64,000 bases of DNA, from assembly GCA_051967755.1 (NCBI GenBank), contig JBQDYD010000004.1, positions 1-64,000 on the forward strand. Direction: 5' to 3'. Positions within the stretch are counted from its first letter, which is position 1, and the number at the start of each line of letters is the position of its first letter. The position numbers and the translations under genes were made by a program. Positions 1-7,557 of the stretch are shown here, piece by piece. Source of the stretch: UBA1672 sp051967755. GTDB taxonomy: Bacteria; Pseudomonadota; Alphaproteobacteria; Micavibrionales; Micavibrionaceae. A model generated the notes under the pieces. It was not told where the DNA came from. It searched no databases and saw only the letters and a list, made by a program, of their open reading frames with translations.

Positions 1-209
1 GAAGCACACCTTATTTTTTTACGCAACGTGTCCAAAATACTCTGACGACGTACATTATTCTGGTTGATAACCTTGACCTCATAGCCTTTCTTGGCTAGGG
101 CTTCGGCTAGAGATACTGTTGTGCTTTCAATCCCCCCTAAAGGCTTTGTTCTTATGGTGTCGCCATTATACTGTGTGTTTGTGCAGTCTAAAAACGTGAT
201 TTTTTTCAT
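1..209 (-). CDS. Glycosyltransferase, N-terminal fragment cut by window edge
   Basis: The minus-strand reading frame starts at ATG 209 and runs off the left edge without a stop; about 69 residues are visible. The N-terminus (MKKITFLDCTN) is followed by a PLGGIEST segment and then SLAEALAKKGYEVKVIN. This is the classic opening of a GT-B fold glycosyltransferase: a first beta strand, a glycine-rich GGxE loop, a helix of the 'laeaLakrGHeV' type and a second strand. It probably transfers a sugar from a nucleotide-sugar donor in envelope or surface polysaccharide synthesis. Donor, acceptor and family number cannot be told from the fragment. A GT4 glycosyltransferase lies about 1.2 kb away on the same strand. 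Confidence 0.75.
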   Translation of the reverse strand, partial: MKKITFLDCTNTQYNGDTIRTKPLGGIESTTVSLAEALAKKGYEVKVINQNNVRRQSILDTLRKKIRCA

Positions 210-428
210 GAGAAATGCCTTTCTTGGCTTTGCCTAGTGTTATGTTGAAAGGGGCAAAAAAGCAAGTTCTGCTGCGTTTTTAGCCGCAATTTTTAAAGCC
301 CCAAGCTTATATCTATATTATTAGGCTACGGGGAAGCGTTCTCATAGGGGCGGCTATATGCATAAAGCAGCTATCAGAACATTATTTTTAAATTATATTG
401 ATCATATCTATGTATGAAAAGCGCAGGG

Positions 429-746
429 CTATCTCTGTACTTTTCTTATAATATTTTCAAGTTGAATTTGTATGCTCTTGGTTTCCCGGGTGCTTTTCTG
501 ATCTTTGCTTAGTTCTCGGATGTGGGTTTTATTCTTTTCTTTTGCTCTGGCATTTGCAAATTCATCATTAATTTTTACACGTTCTTCGTAACACCGTCTG
601 CAAGCAGTATTATAATCTTTTGTTTTGAGGCTTCTCATAACCTCACGCTTTTTCATCACATTAATCAAATCTTGGGGAACACGTACACGAATATAGTATG
701 TGTTATTTCGACGTTGTAGTCCCGGAGGTTTAGGCATGTCTTTCAT
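429..746 (-). pseudogene. Integrase N-terminal fragment (tyrosine recombinase remnant)
   Basis: This 105-residue frame starts MKDMPKPPGLQRRNN and continues with YYIRVRVPQDL and a REVMRSLKTKDYNTA segment. That pattern matches the start of phage-type tyrosine recombinases of the DUF6538 type, in which a short beta sheet is followed by 'R.vPkdL....gr.e.rrSL.T.d...A'. The catalytic domain with its R-H-R-Y residues is absent: the frame stops at 429 after a lysine-rich helical stretch, and no continuation is visible in the next few hundred bases. Its start has an AAGGGA ribosome site, so it may still be translated. It sits next to tRNA-Val, a usual integration target, so it is probably the remnant of a lost mobile element. 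A free-standing small DNA-binding protein is the alternative. Confidence 0.6.
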
Positions 747-835
747 GTCCCTTGTGTAGCATCTTTGCGTAACAAATGGAATAAAAGTACTTATATATTA
801 GTGAGTTGCCTGTGTGCTCTACGTTTTGAGCGAAA

Positions 836-910
836 TGGTGGGCGGTACCGGGATTGAACCAGTGACCCCTTGCGTGTCGAGCAAGTGCTCTACCGCTGAG
901 CTAACCGCCC
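836..910 (-). tRNA. tRNA-Val (anticodon GAC)
   Basis: The complement folds as a cloverleaf. The acceptor stem is GGGCGGT/ACCGCCC, discriminator A with an encoded CCA, D arm GCTC/GAGC, anticodon stem CTTGC/GCAAG, and a T arm whose loop reads TTCAATC. The seven-base anticodon loop reads TCGACAC, so the anticodon is GAC and decodes GUC and GUU valine codons. The base 5' of the anticodon (position 33) is C rather than the near-universal U. The neighbour cpdR is a common companion of tRNA-Val in Alphaproteobacteria. Confidence 0.93.
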
Positions 911-992
911 ACTCTAAAAGTGCGATAGGAGGATAGTCGTACTTAGGTTTGCGGAAAATTTCAAGCCTAAATATGATTGAAGCCGAACTTAT

Positions 993-1358
993 TTAAGCAG
1001 AGAGTATTTCATCGACTTGATCAACCAGATCATTCAAGTGGAAAGGCTTTGATAAAACCTGAGGCTTTTTACCTTGTGACGGGTCATGTTGTTCCATAGC
1101 CATGGCGGCAAACCCTGTGATGAACATCACTTTTATTTCAGGTTTGATGTCGGTTGCACGTTTCGCCAGCTCTACGCCGTCAATACCGGGCATAACAATA
1201 TCCGTAAGGAGGAGGTCAAAGTTTATATCGCCCTCAAGAACGCGCAGAGCATCATGGCCGTTTGTTTCGGATACCACGGCATGACCCGCTCTCTCTAGTG
1301 CGATAACAAGAAAGTTGATCATAGATTTATCGTCTTCGGCCAATAAAATGCGTGCCAT
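993..1358 (-). CDS. cpdR: CpdR-type single-domain response regulator
   Basis: This is a 121-residue protein made only of a receiver domain. It has the acidic pocket (AEDD at 7-10), the phosphoacceptor Asp53 in LLLTDIVMP, the Thr of FITGFAA, and the conserved lysine in LSKPFHLNDLV. The wording around these sites is that of CpdR. In Caulobacter, unphosphorylated CpdR primes the ClpXP protease for cell-cycle substrates such as PdeA and CtrA-pathway factors, and the CckA-ChpT phosphorelay switches it off. Length matches the family (about 118-125). It lies beside tRNA-Val as in many relatives. A hybrid histidine kinase of CckA-like architecture is encoded 6 kb away, but no link between the two is shown. 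Confidence 0.9.
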   Translation of the reverse strand: MARILLAEDDKSMINFLVIALERAGHAVVSETNGHDALRVLEGDINFDLLLTDIVMPGIDGVELAKRATDIKPEIKVMFITGFAAMAMEQHDPSQGKKPQVLSKPFHLNDLVDQVDEILSA

Positions 1359-1430
1359 TTATGCTCCGTTTTAAAGTGCAGTGGAGGAGTTTAGATAAAA
1401 AATGAGTATAAAAGCAAATAAATTATGCCC

Positions 1431-2456
1431 TTAAACAAAGCTCATAAATTGTTGTCCGGCATTATGCCAACTATAGTTACGCTGTACGTGTTTTAACCGT
1501 GTTTGCGGATCGCCCGCTTTTATGGCGGTTTTGGCTGCTTCTGCCAAGTTATCGCCTAAAATACCAAGGGATTCATCTGTGATAATATCCTTTGGCCCCA
1601 TCACATTATAAGCAGCAACAGGAAGGCCGCAAGAGAGGGCTTCGATAATGACAATGCCGAATGTATCTGTTTTTGAAGGAAAGACAAAAACGTCAGAAGA
1701 CCGGTAATGGTCTGCCAGTTCTTTTCCGGTTTTTTTCCCGACGAAAATGGCGTCCGGGTATTTTTTCTCAAGCTCCAAGCGCACAGGGCCGTCACCAACC
1801 AAAACTTTCGTGCCGTCCCAAGGCATGTTGAGGAAGTCTTCCAGGTTTTTTTCAATGGCGATACGACCGACATACAGCGCAACAGGGCCTTTTAGGTCTT
1901 TGAAGATTGTTTTGTCTCCGGGGTGAAAGATAGAGAAATCAACGCCGCGCGATAGTCTGTGCATCGGTACTGTAAACCCCCACGACGTAAGCTGATCTTC
2001 CAGGCTTTGGGTGGCAATAAACAATGCGGAAGATGAGGCGTGAAATCGTTTTACAATTCTAATCGCGAGTGTATGCACGGCATTATAGAGTGGGGGGATA
2101 AGCCAGGCGAACCTTTTTGCGACATAATCGGGGAATTGGGTGTGGTATGACGTGGTAAAGCTTAGTTTGTTTTTTTTGCAATATTTACGCGCGGCCCAGC
2201 CAAGGGGGCCTTCTGTCGCGATATGGATTTTTTCAGGCTGAAAGTCACGGATCATGCGCTTCAGGCGTCGGTACGGGCGTATAACCAGTTTGATTTCAGG
2301 GTAGAATGGCATGGGAACGCTGGCGGCGAAATCGGCGGGTCCAATGACCTCTACTTGATGGTTCATTGCGATCAGCTCTTTGCGCAAATGTTCATAGGTA
2401 CGCACAACGCCGTTGACCTGCGGGTGCCAAGCATCGCTGATGATAAGAACTTTCAT
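1431..2456 (-). CDS. GT4-family glycosyltransferase
   Basis: The 341-residue protein has a full GT-B fold. The N-terminal donor-independent half opens MKVLIISDAWHPQVNGVVRT and contains TSYHTQFPDYVA, a pattern of the GT4 mannosyl- or glucosyltransferases that act on lipids. The C-terminal half carries ALYVGRIAIEKNLEDFL, VLVGDGP and the donor-binding stretch FVFPSKTDTFGIVIIEALSCGLPVAA, which holds the E-x7-E signature. It is expected to be cytoplasmic or peripheral to the inner membrane and to glycosylate a lipid or polysaccharide precursor from a nucleotide sugar; the substrate is unknown. It is divergently transcribed from the secreted protein at 2536, with about 80 bases between them. Confidence 0.85.
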   Translation of the reverse strand: MKVLIISDAWHPQVNGVVRTYEHLRKELIAMNHQVEVIGPADFAASVPMPFYPEIKLVIRPYRRLKRMIRDFQPEKIHIATEGPLGWAARKYCKKNKLSFTTSYHTQFPDYVAKRFAWLIPPLYNAVHTLAIRIVKRFHASSSALFIATQSLEDQLTSWGFTVPMHRLSRGVDFSIFHPGDKTIFKDLKGPVALYVGRIAIEKNLEDFLNMPWDGTKVLVGDGPVRLELEKKYPDAIFVGKKTGKELADHYRSSDVFVFPSKTDTFGIVIIEALSCGLPVAAYNVMGPKDIITDESLGILGDNLAEAAKTAIKAGDPQTRLKHVQRNYSWHNAGQQFMSFV

Positions 2457-2535
2457 AGACTTTTTTCGCTTTCGGCTTTACACTGCTGAGTAAAGGGTAT
2501 TCCTTGAACCCCTTACACTAATCGCGAATGTTATC

Positions 2536-4122
2536 ATGCTCAATAGATATTTTTCATCCTCTGCTGCCTTAACGCTGGTGGTGTGTTTATGTGCTTCAAC
2601 GTCGATATTTCCGGGGGTGGCTCATGCGCAGCAATGTAATGCACCATATGAAACGATAACGCGTCTCCATCATCCGGAGCCGGGCGCATTTATGGTGTGG
2701 GATGCTGTTCATGGTGAGCGGACCCATGAGGAGCGCTTCATGTCCGTTGTGCCGAAGGCAGATGGCGGTGTTTTGGTGCTTGGAAAGGTTTACCAGTCTA
2801 AAAAGACGCGCCCGCATTTAATCATCGCGGAATTTGACAGGCGCGGGCGTACGGATTGGGAGAAAATTCACAAAATTCCCTATGTGCATGATGTTGTTAA
2901 AATTGCACCTGATGGTGATGGGTATGTTGCTCTTGTAAACTTGGCCCCGCCGCAAGAGCGCAAAAAAGTATGGTTAGGTTTTTTTGACGGTCTTGGGAAT
3001 ATCAAATCTCATAAAATACTAAAATCGAAAAAGCATGATTTAACCGCAAAAGATATGCAGCCTAAGATTGATGATGCGGGGTGGGTAATTTCTTTAACCT
3101 CATCTGTGATGCTCGATAAAAAAGAGGGGATAGAGCAAAAAAGTGCGTCTGTAATTATGATCGATCGGGATGGTAAAGAGGAAGCCAGTCGATCTTATAT
3201 TTTGGGTAAGAAAACTGAGATATCGAGCCTGTCTGTTTCGAAAAGTGGTGGGGAGGATGGTGGTTATATAGCTACGGGATGGTTCGAAAATAATAATGGG
3301 AAGAAAATCGGTTGGGTTTTGCGTTTAGATCCTGATTTATCGATAGGATGGCAAAAGGAATTCAGCCGTGGAGTTTCGGCCAATGTTGTCACGTCTGTAA
3401 TCTCACAGTCAGGCGCCGTTTATGTTGGTGCAGACGTACAGGCAACCGATTCTCAGGTGGATGGCGTGTGGGCTGCTTCTTTGGATTGGGGGAGCGGAGA
3501 TATTCTTTGGCAAAGATATTATATGAGTGATGAAGGCATTCATGATTACACTATCAGAGATGTTGACGTGAATAAGGATGGCTTGATTTCATTGCTTATG
3601 ATGGCAAGGGCCAATCGTGATGCCATCAAGGAAGCAGGAGATGACGTTGTCAATAAAATGTCGGGCTTTGGAGTGCATGGAGATAGTAACTATGCGCACC
3701 TTCTTACCCTTACACCGCGCGGCATTGCGATTGGTGGGGATGCGTTTTATAAGGGCAAAGATGCATTTATTTCGCAAATGTTGCATAACCCGATGGGGCA
3801 GCGCGTTATGGTCGGAACTGCACTGATTGAGCCTGATTTGTCATTAGACGGTGAGGTGGAGGAAACAGGCGTGATCCCGTTAAATGAGGCGGGTGAAATC
3901 ACACTTCCTGATGTGGAGCTTTCAGATAAAACAAAGCAGGGGTTGGCGTTGCTTCAGAAAAGGATTAACGCGCAGGACCTTGTCCAAGATGATGATCATC
4001 ATGCCGATGAAGAGCATGATAAAGAATCGGCCGAATCTGAAAAACATGATGACGGTTATGTTCGAAAAGGTTGGGTTGTGATAGGTGATATGTCGGATCC
4101 GTATGAGGATCCATGTAAATAA
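2536..4122 (+). CDS. Secreted protein with beta-propeller-like repeats, function unknown
   Basis: The 528-residue protein has a signal peptide ending near AHA/QQ at about residue 32. The body (60-430) is a series of roughly 45-60 residue segments of the type 'vvpkaDGGvLVLGkvy... liiaefDrrGrtdWek', which resemble blades of a beta propeller where each blade reports a value and a 'D..G...W' turn. The C-terminus is charged and histidine-rich (DDDHHADEEHDKE), which could bind metal, and ends with DPCK. I do not recognise a named family. It is probably periplasmic or exported. rluD follows 20 bases downstream on the same strand, but that gene's housekeeping role gives no clue to this one's function. 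Confidence 0.7.
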   Translation: MLNRYFSSSAALTLVVCLCASTSIFPGVAHAQQCNAPYETITRLHHPEPGAFMVWDAVHGERTHEERFMSVVPKADGGVLVLGKVYQSKKTRPHLIIAEFDRRGRTDWEKIHKIPYVHDVVKIAPDGDGYVALVNLAPPQERKKVWLGFFDGLGNIKSHKILKSKKHDLTAKDMQPKIDDAGWVISLTSSVMLDKKEGIEQKSASVIMIDRDGKEEASRSYILGKKTEISSLSVSKSGGEDGGYIATGWFENNNGKKIGWVLRLDPDLSIGWQKEFSRGVSANVVTSVISQSGAVYVGADVQATDSQVDGVWAASLDWGSGDILWQRYYMSDEGIHDYTIRDVDVNKDGLISLLMMARANRDAIKEAGDDVVNKMSGFGVHGDSNYAHLLTLTPRGIAIGGDAFYKGKDAFISQMLHNPMGQRVMVGTALIEPDLSLDGEVEETGVIPLNEAGEITLPDVELSDKTKQGLALLQKRINAQDLVQDDDHHADEEHDKESAESEKHDDGYVRKGWVVIGDMSDPYEDPCK

Positions 4123-4143
4123 TTTGAAAACAATGGGTTGGTT

Positions 4144-5136
4144 ATGAGTTCTTCTGATGGTGAGTTGAGTTTTGTTGTGGGCGAAGAGCATGCAGGGAAG
4201 CGTGCGGATAAAGCGCTTAGTTTGCTGTGTGATGATTTGTCACGTTCGCGCATAAAGGCGCTGATAGATGATGGTCAGGTTTTGTTGAACGGTAAACCGT
4301 TATCCGGTGCGTCATATGCCCTGAGTGAGGGAGATGCGCTTTCATTATCAGTGCCTCCGCCAAAGGAATCCGTCCCGCAGCCTGAGGATATTCCGATTGA
4401 TGTCGTTTATGAGGATGATGACGTTTTGGTTCTGAATAAGCGGGCCGGGATGGTTGTTCATCCGGGTGCGGGTAATTGGAACGGGACGCTGGTTAATGCC
4501 TTGCTGCATCATTGCGGGGATACATTGTCCGGAATTGGCGGCGTTATTCGCCCGGGGATCGTTCATCGTCTTGATAAGGAAACCAGTGGTTTGATGATGG
4601 TGGCAAAGAATGATCATGCGCATCAGTCGTTATCTGCACAGTTGCAGGACAGAACCCTCAGCCGTGTATATTGGGCGTTGGTCTGTGGGGTTCCGATGCC
4701 AAGAAAGGGTGTTGTTGATCAGCCGATTGGTCGTCACAAAAATAACCGACTAAAAATGAGTACAACCAGTAAGTTACCAAAAGATGCTAAGACTTATTAT
4801 GAGGTTGTGGAGGGGTTTGGTGAGGCGTGTGCATTGGTGGAGTGTAGGCTTGAAACCGGCCGCACACACCAGATAAGGGTGCATATGGAATTTTTGAAGT
4901 ACCCCATCATTGGCGACGCGTTATATGGTGTGCAACCAACAAGGTTAAAGTCATCTCTTAAGTTGTCTGGTTATAATGCTGATGTAGTTGAGTTTGTATC
5001 AAGTGTGGGGCGGCAAATGCTTCATGCCAAGAAGATACAATTTATTCACCCTGTTACGGAGCAAGAAATGTTTTTCGAAGCGGATTTGCCGGATGATTTT
5101 TCTAAAGTATTGAAAAAACTAGATAAATCAAGTTAA
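4144..5136 (+). CDS. rluD: 23S rRNA pseudouridine synthase RluD
   Basis: This RluA-family enzyme has an N-terminal S4 RNA-binding domain (about 10-75, including GKRADKALSLL and SRIKALIDDGQVLLNG) and a catalytic domain with the diagnostic HRLDKETSGLMMVAK motif, whose Asp is the catalytic residue. Further family blocks are GRHKNNRLKM, LETGRTHQIRVH and GDALYG. RluD converts uridines 1911, 1915 and 1917 of helix 69 to pseudouridine. The length of 330 is usual. A TTG at 4138 lies in frame two codons upstream, but ATG 4144 is the more ordinary start; no strong ribosome site decides between them. The rpoH gene often found after rluD in Alphaproteobacteria is not present. Confidence 0.9.
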   Translation: MSSSDGELSFVVGEEHAGKRADKALSLLCDDLSRSRIKALIDDGQVLLNGKPLSGASYALSEGDALSLSVPPPKESVPQPEDIPIDVVYEDDDVLVLNKRAGMVVHPGAGNWNGTLVNALLHHCGDTLSGIGGVIRPGIVHRLDKETSGLMMVAKNDHAHQSLSAQLQDRTLSRVYWALVCGVPMPRKGVVDQPIGRHKNNRLKMSTTSKLPKDAKTYYEVVEGFGEACALVECRLETGRTHQIRVHMEFLKYPIIGDALYGVQPTRLKSSLKLSGYNADVVEFVSSVGRQMLHAKKIQFIHPVTEQEMFFEADLPDDFSKVLKKLDKSS

Positions 5137-5242
5137 TTTGAATTTACATAAAATTTTATGTATTATAGTAGTGTAAATAAAAAGAATTAGAAGCGAAGTG
5201 TGTTTTATATCTTTTTGTACAAGATTGTTAAAAGTGTTGAGT

Positions 5243-5280
5243 TAAAAACGAAACGCACCGAAACATCCCAGATACGGTGC
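5243..5280 (-). terminator. Likely terminator of the YjbH-like gene
   Basis: On the minus strand GCACCG (complement of 5275-5280) pairs with CGGTGC (complement of 5255-5260) across a 14-base loop and is followed by GTTTCGTTTTT. It lies about 100 bases beyond the stop of the minus-strand gene at 5384. The stem is short and the T-run interrupted, so it is a moderate candidate. Confidence 0.4.
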
Positions 5281-5317
5281 ATTAGAAAATAAAAAACGTA
5301 AAAACCATAAGTAAATT

Positions 5318-5347
5318 GACCGCCCATAATAAGGCGGTTCTTTTTTG
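5318..5347 (+). terminator. Rho-independent terminator downstream of rluD
   Basis: GACCGCC at 5318-5324 pairs with GGCGGTT at 5333-5339 around a short A/T-rich loop, followed directly by CTTTTTTG. This is a classic intrinsic terminator. It is about 180 bases after the rluD stop codon, so either the message has a long 3' tail or an unseen short transcript ends here. Confidence 0.75.
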
Positions 5348-5383
5348 TTTTGCCCCTTCATCTGAATACACCCTATAGATGTA

Positions 5384-7405
5384 TTATTTCTTGGTTACTT
5401 TTTGCCAATGTGTGGTTATATGGTCACGTGTAAATGGCGTGGTCAGGCTGAAGAGGTCTATAGGCGCGTTTAGTTTTTGTGCAATGTCCCGTCCCAAGGG
5501 GGCGAATGTTGTTGTTATATTGCTTTGGTTTGGCATATAGGGAATAGAGCCAATGGGCAGTGTTAAAGTCAGGCTGTGGTATGCGTGGGTTGTTTCCCCG
5601 TAAATATCGGGATCGCTGGCGTTGCTGACTGATATTTGCCCCTGCAGACGTGCCCCGTTTAAGAATTGTTTTTCAAGGCCGAATGAAATGCCCGTATCGC
5701 CCGCCAAAAACCTGCCTGCACTGAGTTTTGCTGTCACATTGTGATAGGGTAAATCATACCAAATATTTGCATGTCCTGTTGTTACTTGCTGGCCGTTTAA
5801 CCCGATGGCCAGTGATGTGTTTGGATCTCTTCTGAAGGCTTGCCATGCTTCAAGGCCAAGTGCAAAGCGAGACTGTATCGGGCGATAGAGGATTTCGCCG
5901 CCAAATCCGGCATAAAATTCTTCAAGATATCCCGCACTTAGGGCTGCGTGTACGTTTGGGATTATGGTTTGTGTATAGCTACCAAACATACGGTCTGCAT
6001 TTACAGTGTTGTCCGCAAACGCATCAATGTCACTTCGCACCGGTAAGAGGGCTTTTGGTCTGAGGTCATGTAAATTTCCCAGATTGTCGCTTAGGTTGAC
6101 CCGTAGCCGAGCAACGCCCATAAACCCCAGTGATGTCGCGGTTTTTGCGCCGATTAATGCCGATGATCGGTAAAGTATACCGCTATCTTCTTCCGACAAG
6201 CTCAGTTGGTTTTCAATGCCAAGCGTGACGTTAATATCTGGGGCTGCTTTGCTTGGCATGCGCTGTTTTAGTGTTGATTCAGATGTTATTGATGTGTTTT
6301 GCCAAATCTCATTTGGGCTGCGATTATTGTTATAGGCGGCATTTTCTATGTCGGTTTTTAAGAGGTTTATTGTCGGCCCCGTCAGGTTTTCTGACTTTAA
6401 GGTCAGGGATATTTCCTTAAATGTGGGGTGGTCTGTTGTTATGGCGTTTGCTGCGGCTATGCCGATGTGATGCGGGGATGCGGCGTGTTTAGGCAGGTGG
6501 ATGTTGGCTCTGTACTGATCGGTGGAGGTATCAATACCCGATATTTGCGGGGATAGGGCTTTGTCATTATAGGTGAATGGCCATTTGGCGGGGGATGACT
6601 TTATTGAGATGCGCCCCATAACGCGGTCTGTTCCCTGAATTCCGACCGAAGCCTGAGCCCAATCATTATAACTGTATGAAAGTCCTGCGCCCCATGGTGA
6701 CGGGCGATCGTAATTGAGGAGGGCGCTTTCCGCCGTGTATCGGTCAGCGCCATAATCAAGCTTGAGGGAAAGGCCGCGGACAGGCAGAAAATATTCAATT
6801 CCTCCGAAAAATCCTACGTGCTCTCCCGTGAACCAATCCGCAGGCGTGTTCGGGTCTTCGTTAATTATGTCTCGGCTCTTTTTGAAGTGTGAGTGGAGCA
6901 AACCAAGGGGGTTTTCTATATGTGCGGCTGTGCCGTATCGCCCCCATCCCAATCCTGCGGTGAAATCCGCATTTTTGTACCGTTTTGACAGGGCGAGGTA
7001 TTCTCCGGCCATTCTTTTATGCCCTATAGCCGATTGAACGCCGAGCACTATTGCGGGGCGATGTGCGTTTTCCTGTGTCAGTCTGAGTTTGAAATCTGCG
7101 CCGGGAAGCAATTTGTCAGTATCATGAAAAATCCCGGATGTCTGTGATGTTTGACGCAGTTGCAAATAGAGTGGTTTGGCCAGTTGTACGCCAATAAATC
7201 CATGCACAAAGGGATCTAGGGTGGATATTCCTGCGCGGATTGTGCCGGTTTTATCCATGCGCGCATTCGGGACGGTATTCAGGCCAAGAAAACCTGATAT
7301 AGCCGGGGAGTGAGTTTGCGCGTCTTTTTGTGCAAAGGCCACGTCGCTTGGGCATATGCATAAGACACAGATCGCGGAGTATGATATAAATCGTGAATAC
7401 GACAT
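5384..7405 (-). CDS. YjbH-family outer-membrane protein
   Basis: The 673-residue protein has a signal peptide (cleavage near AFA/QK, residue 26). It continues with the YjbH opening GFLGLNTVPNARMDKTGTIR and the 'GADFKLRL.qE....PAIVLGVQSAIG' and 'EYLALSKRYKNADFTAGLGWG' blocks. YjbH-type proteins are predicted outer-membrane beta barrels tied to exopolysaccharide production in enterobacteria (yjbEFGH). The many alternating hydrophobic strands with aromatic ends fit a barrel. The other yjb genes are not in this window, so a link to polysaccharide export rests on family membership. It is divergent from the hybrid kinase at 7558, with about 150 bases between. Confidence 0.8.
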   Translation of the reverse strand: MSYSRFISYSAICVLCICPSDVAFAQKDAQTHSPAISGFLGLNTVPNARMDKTGTIRAGISTLDPFVHGFIGVQLAKPLYLQLRQTSQTSGIFHDTDKLLPGADFKLRLTQENAHRPAIVLGVQSAIGHKRMAGEYLALSKRYKNADFTAGLGWGRYGTAAHIENPLGLLHSHFKKSRDIINEDPNTPADWFTGEHVGFFGGIEYFLPVRGLSLKLDYGADRYTAESALLNYDRPSPWGAGLSYSYNDWAQASVGIQGTDRVMGRISIKSSPAKWPFTYNDKALSPQISGIDTSTDQYRANIHLPKHAASPHHIGIAAANAITTDHPTFKEISLTLKSENLTGPTINLLKTDIENAAYNNNRSPNEIWQNTSITSESTLKQRMPSKAAPDINVTLGIENQLSLSEEDSGILYRSSALIGAKTATSLGFMGVARLRVNLSDNLGNLHDLRPKALLPVRSDIDAFADNTVNADRMFGSYTQTIIPNVHAALSAGYLEEFYAGFGGEILYRPIQSRFALGLEAWQAFRRDPNTSLAIGLNGQQVTTGHANIWYDLPYHNVTAKLSAGRFLAGDTGISFGLEKQFLNGARLQGQISVSNASDPDIYGETTHAYHSLTLTLPIGSIPYMPNQSNITTTFAPLGRDIAQKLNAPIDLFSLTTPFTRDHITTHWQKVTKK

Positions 7406-7557
7406 AAGAGGAGGGTATAATAGGTGGTGCGTAGGAAACGCGAAGCGATATTTTACCTAATCATTTTATTAATTGATAGTGGTGGATTTATTTTACAACC
7501 ATAGGTAAAAATATGTTATAAACATCATGTTAAGTGTATGTGGAGTCCTGATTTTTG

